DNA from: Alphaproteobacteria bacterium
GTDB lineage: Bacteria; Pseudomonadota; Alphaproteobacteria; Micavibrionales; Micavibrionaceae
Length of the DNA: 64,000 nt
Reading direction: 5' to 3'
Assembly: GCA_002401695.1 (NCBI GenBank)
Contig: NVTV01000002.1
Span: 434,001 to 498,000 of the forward strand
Below are positions 1 to 10,158 of this stretch, one piece after another. Numbering within the stretch: the first letter of the stretch is position 1; each line of letters starts with the position of its first letter. Below the pieces are notes generated by a model that saw nothing but the letters and a program-made list of their open reading frames with translations, did not search any database and had not been told where the DNA came from. Both the position numbers and the translations under genes were made by a program.

Positions 1-1
1 T

Positions 2-862
2 ATTCCTGATATCGAGAAAATTTGCTCTCACTTGCCGCCTATTCGCCAGACATTGCTGTTTTCTGCAACAATGGCGCCGGAGATTAAGAAGCTGACCGAG
101 AAATTCTTGATCAACCCCAGAGAAGTGGCCGTTTCTCCGCCTGCTTCGACGGCTGTTACCGTTCAGCAATTTCGGGTGAATGTTTCACCAAAGGGCAAAA
201 ATGCTGTTTTAGAAAAAATTATCAAACAAGAAAAAGTGAAAACTGCATTTATCTTCTGTAATCGTAAGCGCGATGTTGATTCTTTAAGTAAGTGGCTGCA
301 AGGCAGAGGCCATGATGCTCGTCCATTGCATGGTGATATGGCACAGGTCTCGCGGACGAAGACGCTGGAAGAATTCAAAGCCGGTAAAATACCGTTGCTT
401 GTGTGCAGTGACGTTGCCGCGCGCGGTATCGATGTTGCGTCGGTTTCCCACGTGTTTAACTATGACGTGCCTGGTGCACCTGATGATTATGTGCATCGTG
501 TTGGGCGGACAGGTCGCGCCGGTGAAACGGGCCGCGCATGGATGCTGGTAACGAAATATGATGATAAGCAATTGAACGCAGTGATTAAGCGCATAGGTAA
601 AGAGATCGAAGTCGTTGATATGGGCGGCGAGCGTTCGGAGCCAAGAACAACATCGAAAGATGGGGCGGGGAAAGATGGCTCAGGTTCAAAAGAGCGTTCA
701 AAACCTCAATCAAAGCCAAGGGTTTCGGCTTCGAAACCCGCACATTCCGCGCCGAAATCGCCGAATGTACCGCAAAAGAAAGCGCCGCGTACACATGATA
801 CGTCGAATGATCGCGCCGACTCTGCGGGTTTTGGTGATGATGTTCCTGACTTTTTCAAATAA
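2..862 (+). CDS. DEAD-box ATP-dependent RNA helicase, C-terminal part (5' end outside window)
   Basis: The frame is open from base 2, so the N-terminal Walker A region lies upstream of the window. What remains starts just before motif III (LLFSATM). It then carries the helicase C domain with FIFCNRKRDVD, motif V (CSDVAARGIDV) and motif VI (HRVGRTGRAG). After the helicase core comes a basic, Ser/Lys/Pro-rich low-complexity tail of about 70 residues ending at DDVPDFFK, as is common in RhlE-like proteins, where such tails bind RNA. The family unwinds short RNA duplexes using ATP during ribosome assembly or mRNA turnover. The RhlE-like assignment comes from the overall pattern and the exact paralogue is not certain. 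Confidence 0.9.
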   Translation: MPDIEKICSHLPPIRQTLLFSATMAPEIKKLTEKFLINPREVAVSPPASTAVTVQQFRVNVSPKGKNAVLEKIIKQEKVKTAFIFCNRKRDVDSLSKWLQGRGHDARPLHGDMAQVSRTKTLEEFKAGKIPLLVCSDVAARGIDVASVSHVFNYDVPGAPDDYVHRVGRTGRAGETGRAWMLVTKYDDKQLNAVIKRIGKEIEVVDMGGERSEPRTTSKDGAGKDGSGSKERSKPQSKPRVSASKPAHSAPKSPNVPQKKAPRTHDTSNDRADSAGFGDDVPDFFK

Positions 863-960
863 TGATAAGGCTGTGAATATCTGTGTGGGTTAATTGCCCA
901 TCTATTGACTTTATGGGATGAAAACTCAAAACTGTATGTCTGGAGTCTGATGTAGATTCT

Positions 961-3219
961 ATGGAAATGCTGGCTAACCCTATGATACAAAAATCACATA
1001 CATTATTTTCTGTGCGCAGACTTCTCATTGCAGGGGTAAGCTGTTTTTCCCTTCTGTTTTTGTCGCATTCTGTTTCCGCTGCCGAAGGCAGAGAATCACC
1101 CGTTGATTTGCAAGCGGATAAATTGATTCATGATGATGGCGGGCAGATTGTAACCGCGTCCGGTGATGTGGTTTTGATACAGGATGGTAAAACTGTTAAG
1201 GCCGATGAAATTGTTTATAATCTAATGCAAGATACTGTTGTTGCGACAGGCCATGTTGAATTTACAGACGTCAATGGTGACAAGCATTATGCAGATCGCG
1301 CAGAGTTTAATAATGCGTTGAAAGATGGCTTTGTTGAGGGGCTTAAAACATTTCTGGTCGATGGCTCGCGGTTTAAGGCATCAAATGGTCGCCATGTGGG
1401 CGGTAACTCTACGATTATGAAGGATGCGTTCTATACGCCCTGTGAGTCTTGCAAGGATAACCCTGATGAAGCGCCCTTGTGGCAAATTCGCGCCTCTGAA
1501 GTGGAACATGATAAAGAAAACAAGGTTATCCGTTATCGTAACGCTCGTTTTGAGGTAAAGGGCGTGCCAATTGCCTATTTACCTTATTTTGCGCATCCCG
1601 ATGGTTCTGTGAAGCGTAAGAGTGGCTTTCTAACGCCCTCCGCTGGATTTAAAAGCGATTTAGGCGCTTTTGTACAGAGCAGCTATTACTGGAATATCGC
1701 ACCGAATAAAGATTTAACCACCGGATTAATGGTGATGACGGATGCTGCGCCGATGGCAATGGCGCAATGGCGGCAACGTTGGGCAAAGGCGTCTTTGATT
1801 GTAGATGGTAGTGTTACCTATTCCAAACGCACCGAAAGAGACTCTGGGCAAAATGTTGAAAGAGACAGGGAATTCAGAGGAAATCTTTCTGTCGATGGTG
1901 TCTGGGATATTAATGATAAATGGCGTAGCGGTCTAAAAATTGATGTTGCTTCGGATGATCAGTATTTACGTCAATATGATTTTGACAGCGATGATGTTCT
2001 TGAAAATGAGCTGTATGTCGAGCGTTTCTCAGGGCGCAACTATGCTGTCGGACGTTTGTTGGCGTTTCAGGATTTGCGTATTGAAGAAAATAAAGAGGAC
2101 CAGCCGCATGTTTTACCTGAAATACAGGCGAGTTTCTTAGGCGAACCGGGACAAGTGCCGATCATTGGTGGGCGGTGGAGTGTTGACGCGTCTTTGCTTG
2201 GTTTGTTGCGTGATAATGGTGAGCAAGATATGAATAGGGTGCATACTGCGCTTGGCTGGAAAAGACGCTTTGTCTCTGATTATGGGTTCGTTTCTGTTCT
2301 GGATGCTAATGCGCAAGGGACACTCTATTACGTGAATGATCGTACGGGCTCTGCCGGTAATAGTTTGATTGACGGGAATTCCAGAGAATCTCGCGCCTTT
2401 GGTTATATTAATTCTTTCACTAGTTATCCGATTGCAAAAGAATTCGAAACATCACAAATGGTGATTGAACCGATGGTGTCTCTTACCTTTGCCCCTAATA
2501 TTAATATTGATGATGATATCCCTAATGAAGACAGTCAGGATGTGCAAATTGATACATTGAATGTATTTGAAGCAGACCGTTTCCCTGGCGTTGATCGTGT
2601 CGAAGATCAGTCCCATATCACCTATGGTTTAAGAACCGGATTATATGGTAACGGTGGCAGTTATGGTGAGGTTTTCCTTGGTCGGAGTTATCGTTTTCAG
2701 GAAGACGATAATCCGTTTACACGGGGCTCAGGGCTGGATGATCGTGATTCAGACGTCGTTGGACAAATTTCAGGGAGCTATCAGAGGGATTATACGCTGG
2801 ATTATCGCTTTCAGCTGGATAATAAGAGCCTGCATTCCCAACGCCATGAGGTTGATGCATCGGCAAGTATCGGTGATTTAACATTGTCGTCGCGTTACTT
2901 GTATGCAAAAGGGTTGGGCGGCACTGATATTAATGAAACTCGCGAACAAATCCGCAATTCTGCATCCTATTATATCAATGATAAATGGCGTATTTTTGGT
3001 TCGGCGCGCCATGATCTTGGTGATAACCCCGGTCTTCGTAAGGCGGATTTCGGTATAGATTATATCGGTCAATGTATTTCCCTTTCTATGATTGGGCAAA
3101 GAACACTTACCGATGATTCCTCGGGAGACAGCGGAACAGAAGTCATGTTTCGTATAGGGCTTAAAAATCTAGGCGAATTTGAAACTTCGGGGGTTCAAAT
3201 TGGTGGTGGTGAAGAATAA
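961..3219 (+). CDS. lptD: LPS-assembly protein LptD, outer-membrane beta-barrel
   Basis: The protein has 752 residues. It opens with a signal peptide (hydrophobic stretch ending near HSVSAAEG), followed by an OstA/LptA-like beta-jellyroll with the repeated pattern of residues such as ADKLIHDDGG and ASGDVVLIQDG. The rest is a long barrel domain. The Cys pair in YTPCESCKDNPD and the segment around VPIAYLPYFAHPDGSVKRKSGFL fit LptD, which together with LptE inserts lipopolysaccharide into the outer leaflet. Only one Cys is visible near the C-terminus (IGQCISL). Start codons at 961, 967 and 982 are all possible and no strong ribosome-binding site decides between them. The usual neighbours surA and pdxA are absent; an anion transporter gene follows. 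Confidence 0.9.
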   Translation: MEMLANPMIQKSHTLFSVRRLLIAGVSCFSLLFLSHSVSAAEGRESPVDLQADKLIHDDGGQIVTASGDVVLIQDGKTVKADEIVYNLMQDTVVATGHVEFTDVNGDKHYADRAEFNNALKDGFVEGLKTFLVDGSRFKASNGRHVGGNSTIMKDAFYTPCESCKDNPDEAPLWQIRASEVEHDKENKVIRYRNARFEVKGVPIAYLPYFAHPDGSVKRKSGFLTPSAGFKSDLGAFVQSSYYWNIAPNKDLTTGLMVMTDAAPMAMAQWRQRWAKASLIVDGSVTYSKRTERDSGQNVERDREFRGNLSVDGVWDINDKWRSGLKIDVASDDQYLRQYDFDSDDVLENELYVERFSGRNYAVGRLLAFQDLRIEENKEDQPHVLPEIQASFLGEPGQVPIIGGRWSVDASLLGLLRDNGEQDMNRVHTALGWKRRFVSDYGFVSVLDANAQGTLYYVNDRTGSAGNSLIDGNSRESRAFGYINSFTSYPIAKEFETSQMVIEPMVSLTFAPNINIDDDIPNEDSQDVQIDTLNVFEADRFPGVDRVEDQSHITYGLRTGLYGNGGSYGEVFLGRSYRFQEDDNPFTRGSGLDDRDSDVVGQISGSYQRDYTLDYRFQLDNKSLHSQRHEVDASASIGDLTLSSRYLYAKGLGGTDINETREQIRNSASYYINDKWRIFGSARHDLGDNPGLRKADFGIDYIGQCISLSMIGQRTLTDDSSGDSGTEVMFRIGLKNLGEFETSGVQIGGGEE

Positions 3220-3292
3220 ACCCAATTTAGATTTTCTACATTTGCCCAAAATAGAGTATACTCCTGCTTCGATAATCTAATGAGGAATAGTC

Positions 3293-5191
3293 TTGGGCTT
3301 TGTAATAGATTCCAGTTTTCATATGTGGTTTATGTTGTTCCTGACAGGTGGTGCAGTCTACGCGTTTGTACGTGAGAAATTCCCACTGGAAGTGACAAGC
3401 GTTTTCCTGATGACGATTTTGCTGCTTTATGGGCAAGTATTCTCGATTGTTGACGAAAATCAGAATAACCTGTTAGACCCGTCGATTATTCTCGCTGGCT
3501 TTGCAAACCCGTCATTGATTGCCGTTCTGGCTTTGCTGGTGATGGGGCAGGCGATGATTCATACGGATTCATTACGCTTTCTAACCAATCTCTTCGTTTT
3601 CGAGAACAAAAAATATGCATGGCTGTCTGTTTTTGCGATTCTGGTTTTCGTGATGGTTTTAAGTGCTTTCATGAACAACACGCCTTTGGTTATTATTGCG
3701 ATACCGGTGATGCAAGCGGTTCTTCACTCTGTCGGGACGCCCGCCAGCCGAATGATGATGCCCCTCAGTTTTGTTGCTATTTTGGGCGGTATGGTGACGT
3801 TGGTTGGTTCTTCAACCAATATGCTTGTCTCCAGTTCTATGGTCGAAGTCGGGTACGCGCCTCTTGGCTTTTTTGATTTTGCGATTCCCGGTGCAATGTT
3901 GGCGAGCGTCGGGTTTATCTACGTCATTTTAGTCGTACCGCGCACTTTACCAAATCGCGCATCCATTAAGGAAGAGCTGGTTGGTGGGGAAACCGAATTT
4001 GTGGCTGAGCTAGATATTGCAGAGGACAGCAAACTTGTTGGCGCGGAATGTGTCGATGGGAAATTCTCCGCGTTAAAAGATATGAATGTGAAGCTGATCC
4101 AGCGCGGGGGACATTTGATATTGCCGCCATTCGAAGGGCATCGCATTCACAGTGGCGATATCCTGATTGTTGCTGCAACGCGTCAGACCTTAGGATCTTT
4201 ATTGATGCAATATCCCGGTTTCCTATTGTCGGAGGAAGAGGCTGAAATCATAGATGGTGATGATAATCTTGATGATGAGGGCGGCGAAGGCTCCGCTATA
4301 CAAGCGGCGGAAACGCGCGTTCTTGCAAAGATAATGATTACGCCGGCATCGCGTATGATTGATATGTCGCTCGACCATGTGAGCTTTCATAAAAGATTTG
4401 GTGCTATCGTCTTGGGAATACAACGCCGTGCGCGTGTTGTGCGCCGCCGTTTAGGGCGCATCAGGTTGGAGGCAGGTGATGTTTTGCTGATTGCCGGAAA
4501 GCATAACCGCATTAATAACCTGCGCCGTAATCCTGATTTTATCGTTTTATCAGGATCTAAAAAAGATTTGCCTGTTCCGGGAAAGGCGCCAATCGCGATT
4601 GTTATCTTTCTTGCGACGATAAGCAGTGCAGCCCTTGGCTTTCTAACAATACCTGTTGCGGCCTTTACGGGGGCTGTTGCAATGATTGGAACGGGGTGTC
4701 TAAATATTCGTCAGGCAACGCGCGCGATTGATCGTAAAATATTTTTATTAGTTGGATCGATGCTTGCACTTGGCGTTGCGTTGCAGGTGACAGGCGGCGC
4801 AAACTATATTGCTGATTTGATTTTGCATTCTCCGTTTTCTTCCTCTCCTTTATTGTTGGCGTCGTTACTGTTCATCATTGTGGCCATTACGACGAATATT
4901 TTAACCAATAATGCGTGTGCGATTTTATTCACGCCAATTGCGTTGAACCTTGCCGCGCAAATCGAAACACCCCCGGATCTTGAGTTTGATTTATCTTATA
5001 TTTTCGCAGTCACCGTTGTTTTTGCCGCAAATTGTTCTTTTGCTTCACCGATTGGATACCAAACGAATTTATTGGTTATGGGGCCGGGGCAGTATAAATT
5101 CAGCGATTTTATAAAAGCAGGCGTTCCCCTTGTTCTTGTTATTTGGGTTGCGTATATTTTTGTGGCTAAATATTATTTTGGACTTTCTTAG
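3293..5191 (+). CDS. SLC13/DASS-family permease with two central TrkA-C domains
   Basis: This 632-residue membrane protein begins at a TTG codon preceded by a GAGG ribosome-binding site seven bases upstream. N-terminal transmembrane segments include MNNTPLVIIAIPV and GSSTNMLVSSSM. Two RCK/TrkA-C-like regulatory domains follow (about residues 220-305 and 345-420), and then a second membrane half with LTNNACAILFTPIAL and ASPIGYQTNLLVMGPG. The paired Asn-rich hairpins are typical of the SLC13/CitM-type sodium or proton symporters for dicarboxylates or sulfate. TrkA-C domains usually bind a small ligand that gates transport. The substrate cannot be read from the sequence. Confidence 0.85.
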   Translation: MGFVIDSSFHMWFMLFLTGGAVYAFVREKFPLEVTSVFLMTILLLYGQVFSIVDENQNNLLDPSIILAGFANPSLIAVLALLVMGQAMIHTDSLRFLTNLFVFENKKYAWLSVFAILVFVMVLSAFMNNTPLVIIAIPVMQAVLHSVGTPASRMMMPLSFVAILGGMVTLVGSSTNMLVSSSMVEVGYAPLGFFDFAIPGAMLASVGFIYVILVVPRTLPNRASIKEELVGGETEFVAELDIAEDSKLVGAECVDGKFSALKDMNVKLIQRGGHLILPPFEGHRIHSGDILIVAATRQTLGSLLMQYPGFLLSEEEAEIIDGDDNLDDEGGEGSAIQAAETRVLAKIMITPASRMIDMSLDHVSFHKRFGAIVLGIQRRARVVRRRLGRIRLEAGDVLLIAGKHNRINNLRRNPDFIVLSGSKKDLPVPGKAPIAIVIFLATISSAALGFLTIPVAAFTGAVAMIGTGCLNIRQATRAIDRKIFLLVGSMLALGVALQVTGGANYIADLILHSPFSSSPLLLASLLFIIVAITTNILTNNACAILFTPIALNLAAQIETPPDLEFDLSYIFAVTVVFAANCSFASPIGYQTNLLVMGPGQYKFSDFIKAGVPLVLVIWVAYIFVAKYYFGLS

Positions 5192-5212
5192 AATGAGGTA
5201 AGACGAAAATTA

Positions 5213-5935
5213 ATGAGTTTTTCGAGTTATAATCCCAATGATCGATATCGCCAACGCAGTGCGCGTAGAACAAGCGGTATTTTGACATTTATGTTTGTCT
5301 TCTTTTCCATATTTGGTGCAGGGTATTGGGTTGGCGGCGTGCGGTCACAACAAAGAATATATATCTTACAAGAGGAAAAACGTATCCTTGGTGAGGAAAG
5401 TACCAATGGACAAAATGCAATGATTGAGCTTCGCGCAGAAGCACAAACAGCCAGTGTTCGTTTGGAACAAATTCGTGCAAGCTATGATGAGTTACTATCC
5501 GATGGGGCTATGCGCGATTTGGTGACGCTGGTTCGCAAGCAAATAGATCAGGGTGTGGGTGCAGAGCGCCTTGAATCTGTGATCTTATCTGCCCGCCCGC
5601 CGCAAAATTGCAGTGATCCGGAGAATAAGCGTTTTGTCGTGATAACACCGGTTTATAACGGGCCAAGCAGTAAGGCCTTCATACGGGGTGGAATATCTGT
5701 TTTTGGTAAAGGCGTCTCGTCCAAAAACAGTAAAGGTAAAAAAGAAGCATGGTTTGACCCAAGCCAACCTGTCGAGGTTACATTTCAAGTAAAAGGGCAA
5801 ACGCCGACAACGAAAAAAGGCGTTTTGCCTATCCATAATTCTATGGTTGTTGGGAATAAAGAGTATCGCTTTACAGTAACCGCAGGCGCAAAATCATTCG
5901 TTAAGGTTACATTTGATCATTGTGATTACCCTTAA
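5213..5935 (+). CDS. Membrane-anchored coiled-coil protein of unknown function
   Basis: The 240-residue product has a short basic N-terminus rich in Arg and Ser, one transmembrane helix (about residues 23-42, GILTFMFVFFSIFGAGYWVG), then a likely coiled coil (about 48-100) that continues outside the membrane. The C-terminal half is beta-rich and contains two Cys (in PQNCSDPEN and FDHCDYP) that could form a disulfide in the periplasm. It starts 21 bases after the SLC13 permease and may be co-transcribed with it. I do not recognise the family with confidence; DUF6776-like proteins have a similar layout. The next gene is convergent and only nine bases away. Confidence 0.7.
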   Translation: MSFSSYNPNDRYRQRSARRTSGILTFMFVFFSIFGAGYWVGGVRSQQRIYILQEEKRILGEESTNGQNAMIELRAEAQTASVRLEQIRASYDELLSDGAMRDLVTLVRKQIDQGVGAERLESVILSARPPQNCSDPENKRFVVITPVYNGPSSKAFIRGGISVFGKGVSSKNSKGKKEAWFDPSQPVEVTFQVKGQTPTTKKGVLPIHNSMVVGNKEYRFTVTAGAKSFVKVTFDHCDYP

Positions 5936-5944
5936 AGGACATCC

Positions 5945-7915
5945 TTATTTTAGAAGGTTTTTAAAGAGCAGAGAAATTTGCGTTTCAATTTGAAGACTTA
6001 AACCTACAGGATATTTATCATTGCTCAGCGGGTCATAACCTTGTGCTTTCAAGGTCATCATCACGCGCCCGTTCAAATCACCATCAAGACGGATTTCGAA
6101 ATAGTCATAGTAATAATTTTCCAGCGCATTCCTAATACGGAACATCTTGCGGCTTTGCCCGGGGAATAATCCGGCAATCACATTTTTGGGAAGTTTAATA
6201 ATGCCGCCATCCTGACTTTGCAATATGCCGCCGCTAACAGTCATTTTCCCTTTGTCCATCTTTAATGGAATGACCCCGCCTAGTTGCCCTGTAATGAGAA
6301 TATTCCTAAAGCCGGAATCATGGAAGAGTTGCGCGATATTAATATCTGAAACAATTAATTTATTCTCTTTTGCCAACACACCATTTTTTGAAAGAGGAGC
6401 CTGCGTTTTAATGCGTCCGCCATAGATATCTAGCTGTATAGATTTTAGAAGCGGTGCGTCTTCGTCAAATAGATTAAGGTTAATCCGTCCCTTTTGTAAA
6501 ATATTGTTTTTAAGAGGTAGCTTAAAATTCAAATATTTTCTTGTTTTTTTAAATGTATTTGAGTCATACAAAATTTTTGCATGTATATTGGGTATTTTCA
6601 ACGCGCCGTAATCGAGAATGCCATCATCGATTTTCGTGGTGACAGACCACGTTAGCGCAGGCATCGTTGACATGTTATTAATACTAAACTCACCTGATGC
6701 TGATATTTGGAATTGTGTAGGAACATTTTGTGTTTGACCGTCATTCGCAGATGTTACTTGTGTTTCGTTAATAGAGAAAAGCCCAAGAACGTTTCCACTT
6801 TTATTCATTGTTGAAAAACTACCCCCAATTTCAAAATTAGGATCGTTAATAAGCAGCTTAAAATCGCCGTCAGTGACATCGTTATTTGCTGTTGTGTTTA
6901 TGGAAAATGTGGGTTGTTTGAAGTCTAAAATAAACGCAGGAAAATTTTCTTGTTTTTCTAAATGGTTATTCCTTTGTAAGAAGGAGAATAACGCCGCGAT
7001 GCTTGTTGGTGTTATTGTGCTTTTGGTTTCTGTTATGCCGTTAACGCGACTAATATGGGTTTCCCAATCGATTTTCTCTGTGCCAAAAATTTTTCCATAT
7101 GCCAATAGAGTATAATTATTATTGTCACTTTTCTCTAGGGTGGCGTGGACATCACGTAAAGGCATGTTTTTCCAATTCACCGATGCGATATCTGTTTCAA
7201 CAGACATATCTGATGTTGAATCTTGGGTGCTATGGGTGAAATTCAGTTTTGCCGCGCCGCGCCGGATGCTTATATGTTTGTGGGTGATGGATATCTGTTC
7301 CAACTCGGTTAATACGGATAATTCACCGGAGGCAGATAGCGTGCTGTCTATTTTGGCGTTAAACGCCAGATTCTTTTGTTTGCTGGTGGCGCGCGCCTTA
7401 ATGATGATGTTTTGGGCATTGGATAGTTGCACTTGTGCATCAAAGTTAATTTTTATGCCGCCAAATTGATCGGATAAAAGATTGATACTGCTATCTTCTA
7501 TACTAATCATTGCTGCGGGGATGCTTCTGAATTTCTGTAAGAAATCCTTATCATCAATCCAACCGGAAATTGTTATGTTTAAATCGTCGGATAATTCGCC
7601 TGTGAGATCCAGTTGGCGAATAGATATTTTCTGTGCGTGATCGGGGTTAATCAGAAATTTAAACAAAGAGAAACGGACGCTGATTTCTTTGATTGTACTG
7701 AAATTCTGTTTGTCCAAAGAGATGTCAGAAAATAGGATTTCACCGCTTTTGCGTGTTATCTTTCCGAAACTGGGGTTTTCAAAACCAAAGGCATTGAAAT
7801 TATCGATGATTTTTTGTTCCATTTTTTCGGGGATATAAATGAAGTAGGCATAAGAGCCTGCCCCGCCTAGTATGAGGGCAAAAACAACAACGAAAATGGA
7901 TAGTAATGTCTTCAT
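5945..7915 (-). CDS. YdbH-like AsmA-clan protein, probable intermembrane lipid transport
   Basis: The protein has 656 residues with an N-terminal signal-anchor (LLSIFVVVFALILGGAGSYAYF) followed by a long, mostly beta periplasmic region. The C-terminal 150 residues contain the pattern found in YdbH: GQLGGVIPLKMDKGKMTVSGG, a GGIIKLPK loop, an ALENYYYDYFEIRLDGDLNG strand pair and a final SLQIETQISLL strand. In E. coli YdbH acts with TamB and YhdP in moving phospholipid to the outer membrane. The domain was earlier misnamed a dicarboxylate transport domain. The gene is convergent with the preceding one and lies 40 bases downstream of parE on the same strand, so read-through from parE is plausible. 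Confidence 0.7.
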   Translation of the reverse strand: MKTLLSIFVVVFALILGGAGSYAYFIYIPEKMEQKIIDNFNAFGFENPSFGKITRKSGEILFSDISLDKQNFSTIKEISVRFSLFKFLINPDHAQKISIRQLDLTGELSDDLNITISGWIDDKDFLQKFRSIPAAMISIEDSSINLLSDQFGGIKINFDAQVQLSNAQNIIIKARATSKQKNLAFNAKIDSTLSASGELSVLTELEQISITHKHISIRRGAAKLNFTHSTQDSTSDMSVETDIASVNWKNMPLRDVHATLEKSDNNNYTLLAYGKIFGTEKIDWETHISRVNGITETKSTITPTSIAALFSFLQRNNHLEKQENFPAFILDFKQPTFSINTTANNDVTDGDFKLLINDPNFEIGGSFSTMNKSGNVLGLFSINETQVTSANDGQTQNVPTQFQISASGEFSINNMSTMPALTWSVTTKIDDGILDYGALKIPNIHAKILYDSNTFKKTRKYLNFKLPLKNNILQKGRINLNLFDEDAPLLKSIQLDIYGGRIKTQAPLSKNGVLAKENKLIVSDINIAQLFHDSGFRNILITGQLGGVIPLKMDKGKMTVSGGILQSQDGGIIKLPKNVIAGLFPGQSRKMFRIRNALENYYYDYFEIRLDGDLNGRVMMTLKAQGYDPLSNDKYPVGLSLQIETQISLLFKNLLK

Positions 7916-7955
7916 AGTTTTGAGTTTGTGTTTTTGAAATTGCGTTTACTTACGT

Positions 7956-9953
7956 TTATACGTCTATATCTTCAACGAATTGGGCATTATCTTGAATGAA
8001 ACGATATCTGGCATCTGCATTTTTTCCCATCAGCCGTTCAACAAGGTCATCGACCTCTGATAATGGTGATGGGGCAGAGGTATAATCATCTTCCATCAAT
8101 TCATCGGCGTTCAGGCCTAATGCCGCAATGGCGTCAGGCAATGTAACGCGCAGCAAGATACGGGATTTAGGATCCATCGTTGTTTCTTTAAGTTGCGCCG
8201 CGGGCATTTCTCCCAGTCCTTTAAAGCGCGAGACTTCAATTTTATTTTTCCCTTTGAACAGTGTGTCCATTAACTCGTCTTTATGCTCGTCATCACGTGC
8301 ATACGCGCTTAACGTACCGCTGACCAGTCTGTAGAGTGGGGGTTGCGCGATGAAGAGGTGGCCGTGCTCGATCAACGGTTTCATTTGTGTATAGAAAAAT
8401 GTGACAAGTAGCGCGGCAATATGCGCCCCGTCAACATCCGCATCTGTCATGATGATGACGCGTTCATATCTTAGGTTGTCAAGGTTAAAGTCTTTACCTG
8501 CGCCACAGCCCAGAGCAAGGATGAGATCCTGAATTTCATTATTGGCACGAATTTTATCGCGTGACGCGCTGACAACGTTCAATATTTTTCCGCGTAGCGG
8601 TAGTATCGCTTGGGTTTTACGGTTACGTCCTTGCTTGGCTGATCCGCCCGCACTGTCTCCCTCAACAATGAAAATCTCTGTATCGCTGGCATCTGTTTGG
8701 CTACAATCGGCGAGTTTACCGGGCAGGCGTAGCCTCTTTGTTGCACTTTTACGCGCCATGGCGCGGTCATCCTTGCGGCGGAGGCGTTCTTCTGCCTTTT
8801 CAATAATGCTGTTCAGCAATTTTGTGCTGGATGCAGGATCTTTTGACAGCCAAAGATCGAAATAATCTTTTACCGCGGTATCAATCCATTTTGTAACATC
8901 TGTGTTGACCAGCTTTTCTTTCGTTTGCCCTTGGAATTGTGGTTCTGAAATAAAGACGGACAGTAAAATTGTTGCCCCTGACATAATATCCTCAGTCGAG
9001 ATAACAGATGATTTTTTGACACCCGTCATATCGCCGTAACCACGCAGCCCCTTGGACAGGGCCGTACGCAGGCCGCTTTCATGGGTTCCGCCCAGTGGTG
9101 TTGGCACAGTGTTACAATAAGAATTCACAAAGCCGTCGCCATCTTCCGGCCAATCAATGGCAAGTTCCACGCGTCCAAGATTATCAGGCAACTTTATATT
9201 GCCGTGGAACGCATTACTCGTGATGGTCGGTCTGTTCTTTAACGTCGTCTCTAAATAATCAAGTAAGCCATTAGGGAATTTAAACACGGCCTCCGGTGTG
9301 ACGGCACTCTCCGGTTTTATAAGGGACGGATCGCATTTCCATCTGATTTCGACGCCGGAATAGAGATAGGCCTTGGAGCGCAACATTTGGAATAGCCACG
9401 CCGGTTTAAACCCGATTTTGCCCCCGAATATTTCAGGGTCAGGGTGAAAGCAAACCGTTGTGCCGCGGCGATTATGAATGGCGCCAAGGTTTTCCAGCTT
9501 TGAAACCGCTTTTCCTTTTGAAAAGTTTTGCTTATATAAGATTTTGTCACGGGCAACCTCAATCCACATCACATCGGAAAGGGCGTTCACCACAGATATG
9601 CCAACACCATGCAACCCACCAGAGGTTTGATAAGCCTTGTTAGAAAATTTTCCGCCCGAATGCAGCGTTGTCATGATGACTTCAAGTGCAGATTTTCCGG
9701 GGAATTTGGGATGTTCATCAACGGGAATACCACGGCCATTGTCACGAATGGTAATGATATTGCCGACATCAAGAGAAAATTCGATCCAGTCGGCATGACC
9801 TGCAACCGCTTCATCCATCGAGTTATCAAGGATTTCCCCGACAAGATGGTGATAGGAACGTTCATCCGTTCCACCGATATACATACCGGGGCGTTTACGG
9901 ACAGGCTCAAGCCCTTCAAGGACTTCAATATCAGAGGCATTATAGTTGGACAT
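7956..9953 (-). CDS. parE: DNA topoisomerase IV subunit B
   Basis: This 665-residue GHKL ATPase subunit partners with ParC to decatenate daughter chromosomes. Visible motifs are RKRPGMYIGGTDE, the ATP-binding EILDNSMDEAVAG, DNGRGIP and GLHGVGISVVNALS. The TOPRIM domain has EGDSAGGSAKQGRN and the metal-binding DADVDGAHI, and the C-terminus is of normal length. Features that favour ParE over GyrB are its length below 700 residues, the VLEGLEPVRKRPGMYIGGTDE start and its place next to glnA and nnrD, which is a known alphaproteobacterial arrangement. The ATG at 9953 has no strong Shine-Dalgarno sequence. Confidence 0.95.
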   Translation of the reverse strand: MSNYNASDIEVLEGLEPVRKRPGMYIGGTDERSYHHLVGEILDNSMDEAVAGHADWIEFSLDVGNIITIRDNGRGIPVDEHPKFPGKSALEVIMTTLHSGGKFSNKAYQTSGGLHGVGISVVNALSDVMWIEVARDKILYKQNFSKGKAVSKLENLGAIHNRRGTTVCFHPDPEIFGGKIGFKPAWLFQMLRSKAYLYSGVEIRWKCDPSLIKPESAVTPEAVFKFPNGLLDYLETTLKNRPTITSNAFHGNIKLPDNLGRVELAIDWPEDGDGFVNSYCNTVPTPLGGTHESGLRTALSKGLRGYGDMTGVKKSSVISTEDIMSGATILLSVFISEPQFQGQTKEKLVNTDVTKWIDTAVKDYFDLWLSKDPASSTKLLNSIIEKAEERLRRKDDRAMARKSATKRLRLPGKLADCSQTDASDTEIFIVEGDSAGGSAKQGRNRKTQAILPLRGKILNVVSASRDKIRANNEIQDLILALGCGAGKDFNLDNLRYERVIIMTDADVDGAHIAALLVTFFYTQMKPLIEHGHLFIAQPPLYRLVSGTLSAYARDDEHKDELMDTLFKGKNKIEVSRFKGLGEMPAAQLKETTMDPKSRILLRVTLPDAIAALGLNADELMEDDYTSAPSPLSEVDDLVERLMGKNADARYRFIQDNAQFVEDIDV

Positions 9954-10158
9954 TTTTTAACACTAATCTTTTTTTATCTTAAAATAAATATCTAGAGCTT
10001 CTATTCCTTAACGTTATGCACGGTTTGAATCAATTTATTTATTTTGGTCAAGGCAAAACAATCCTTGTCTGTATTTGCTAATAAAGGATATAATGACCAG
10101 TGAATGTATTTTAGGTGCATTGGCATAGTATGTTTCTTTTGAAGAGAGTTCGTTTCTG

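Noticed and set aside
3242-3266. Promoter with TTGCCC and TATACT upstream of the SLC13 gene
   Set aside because: The two elements are only about nine bases apart, which does not suit a sigma-70 promoter.
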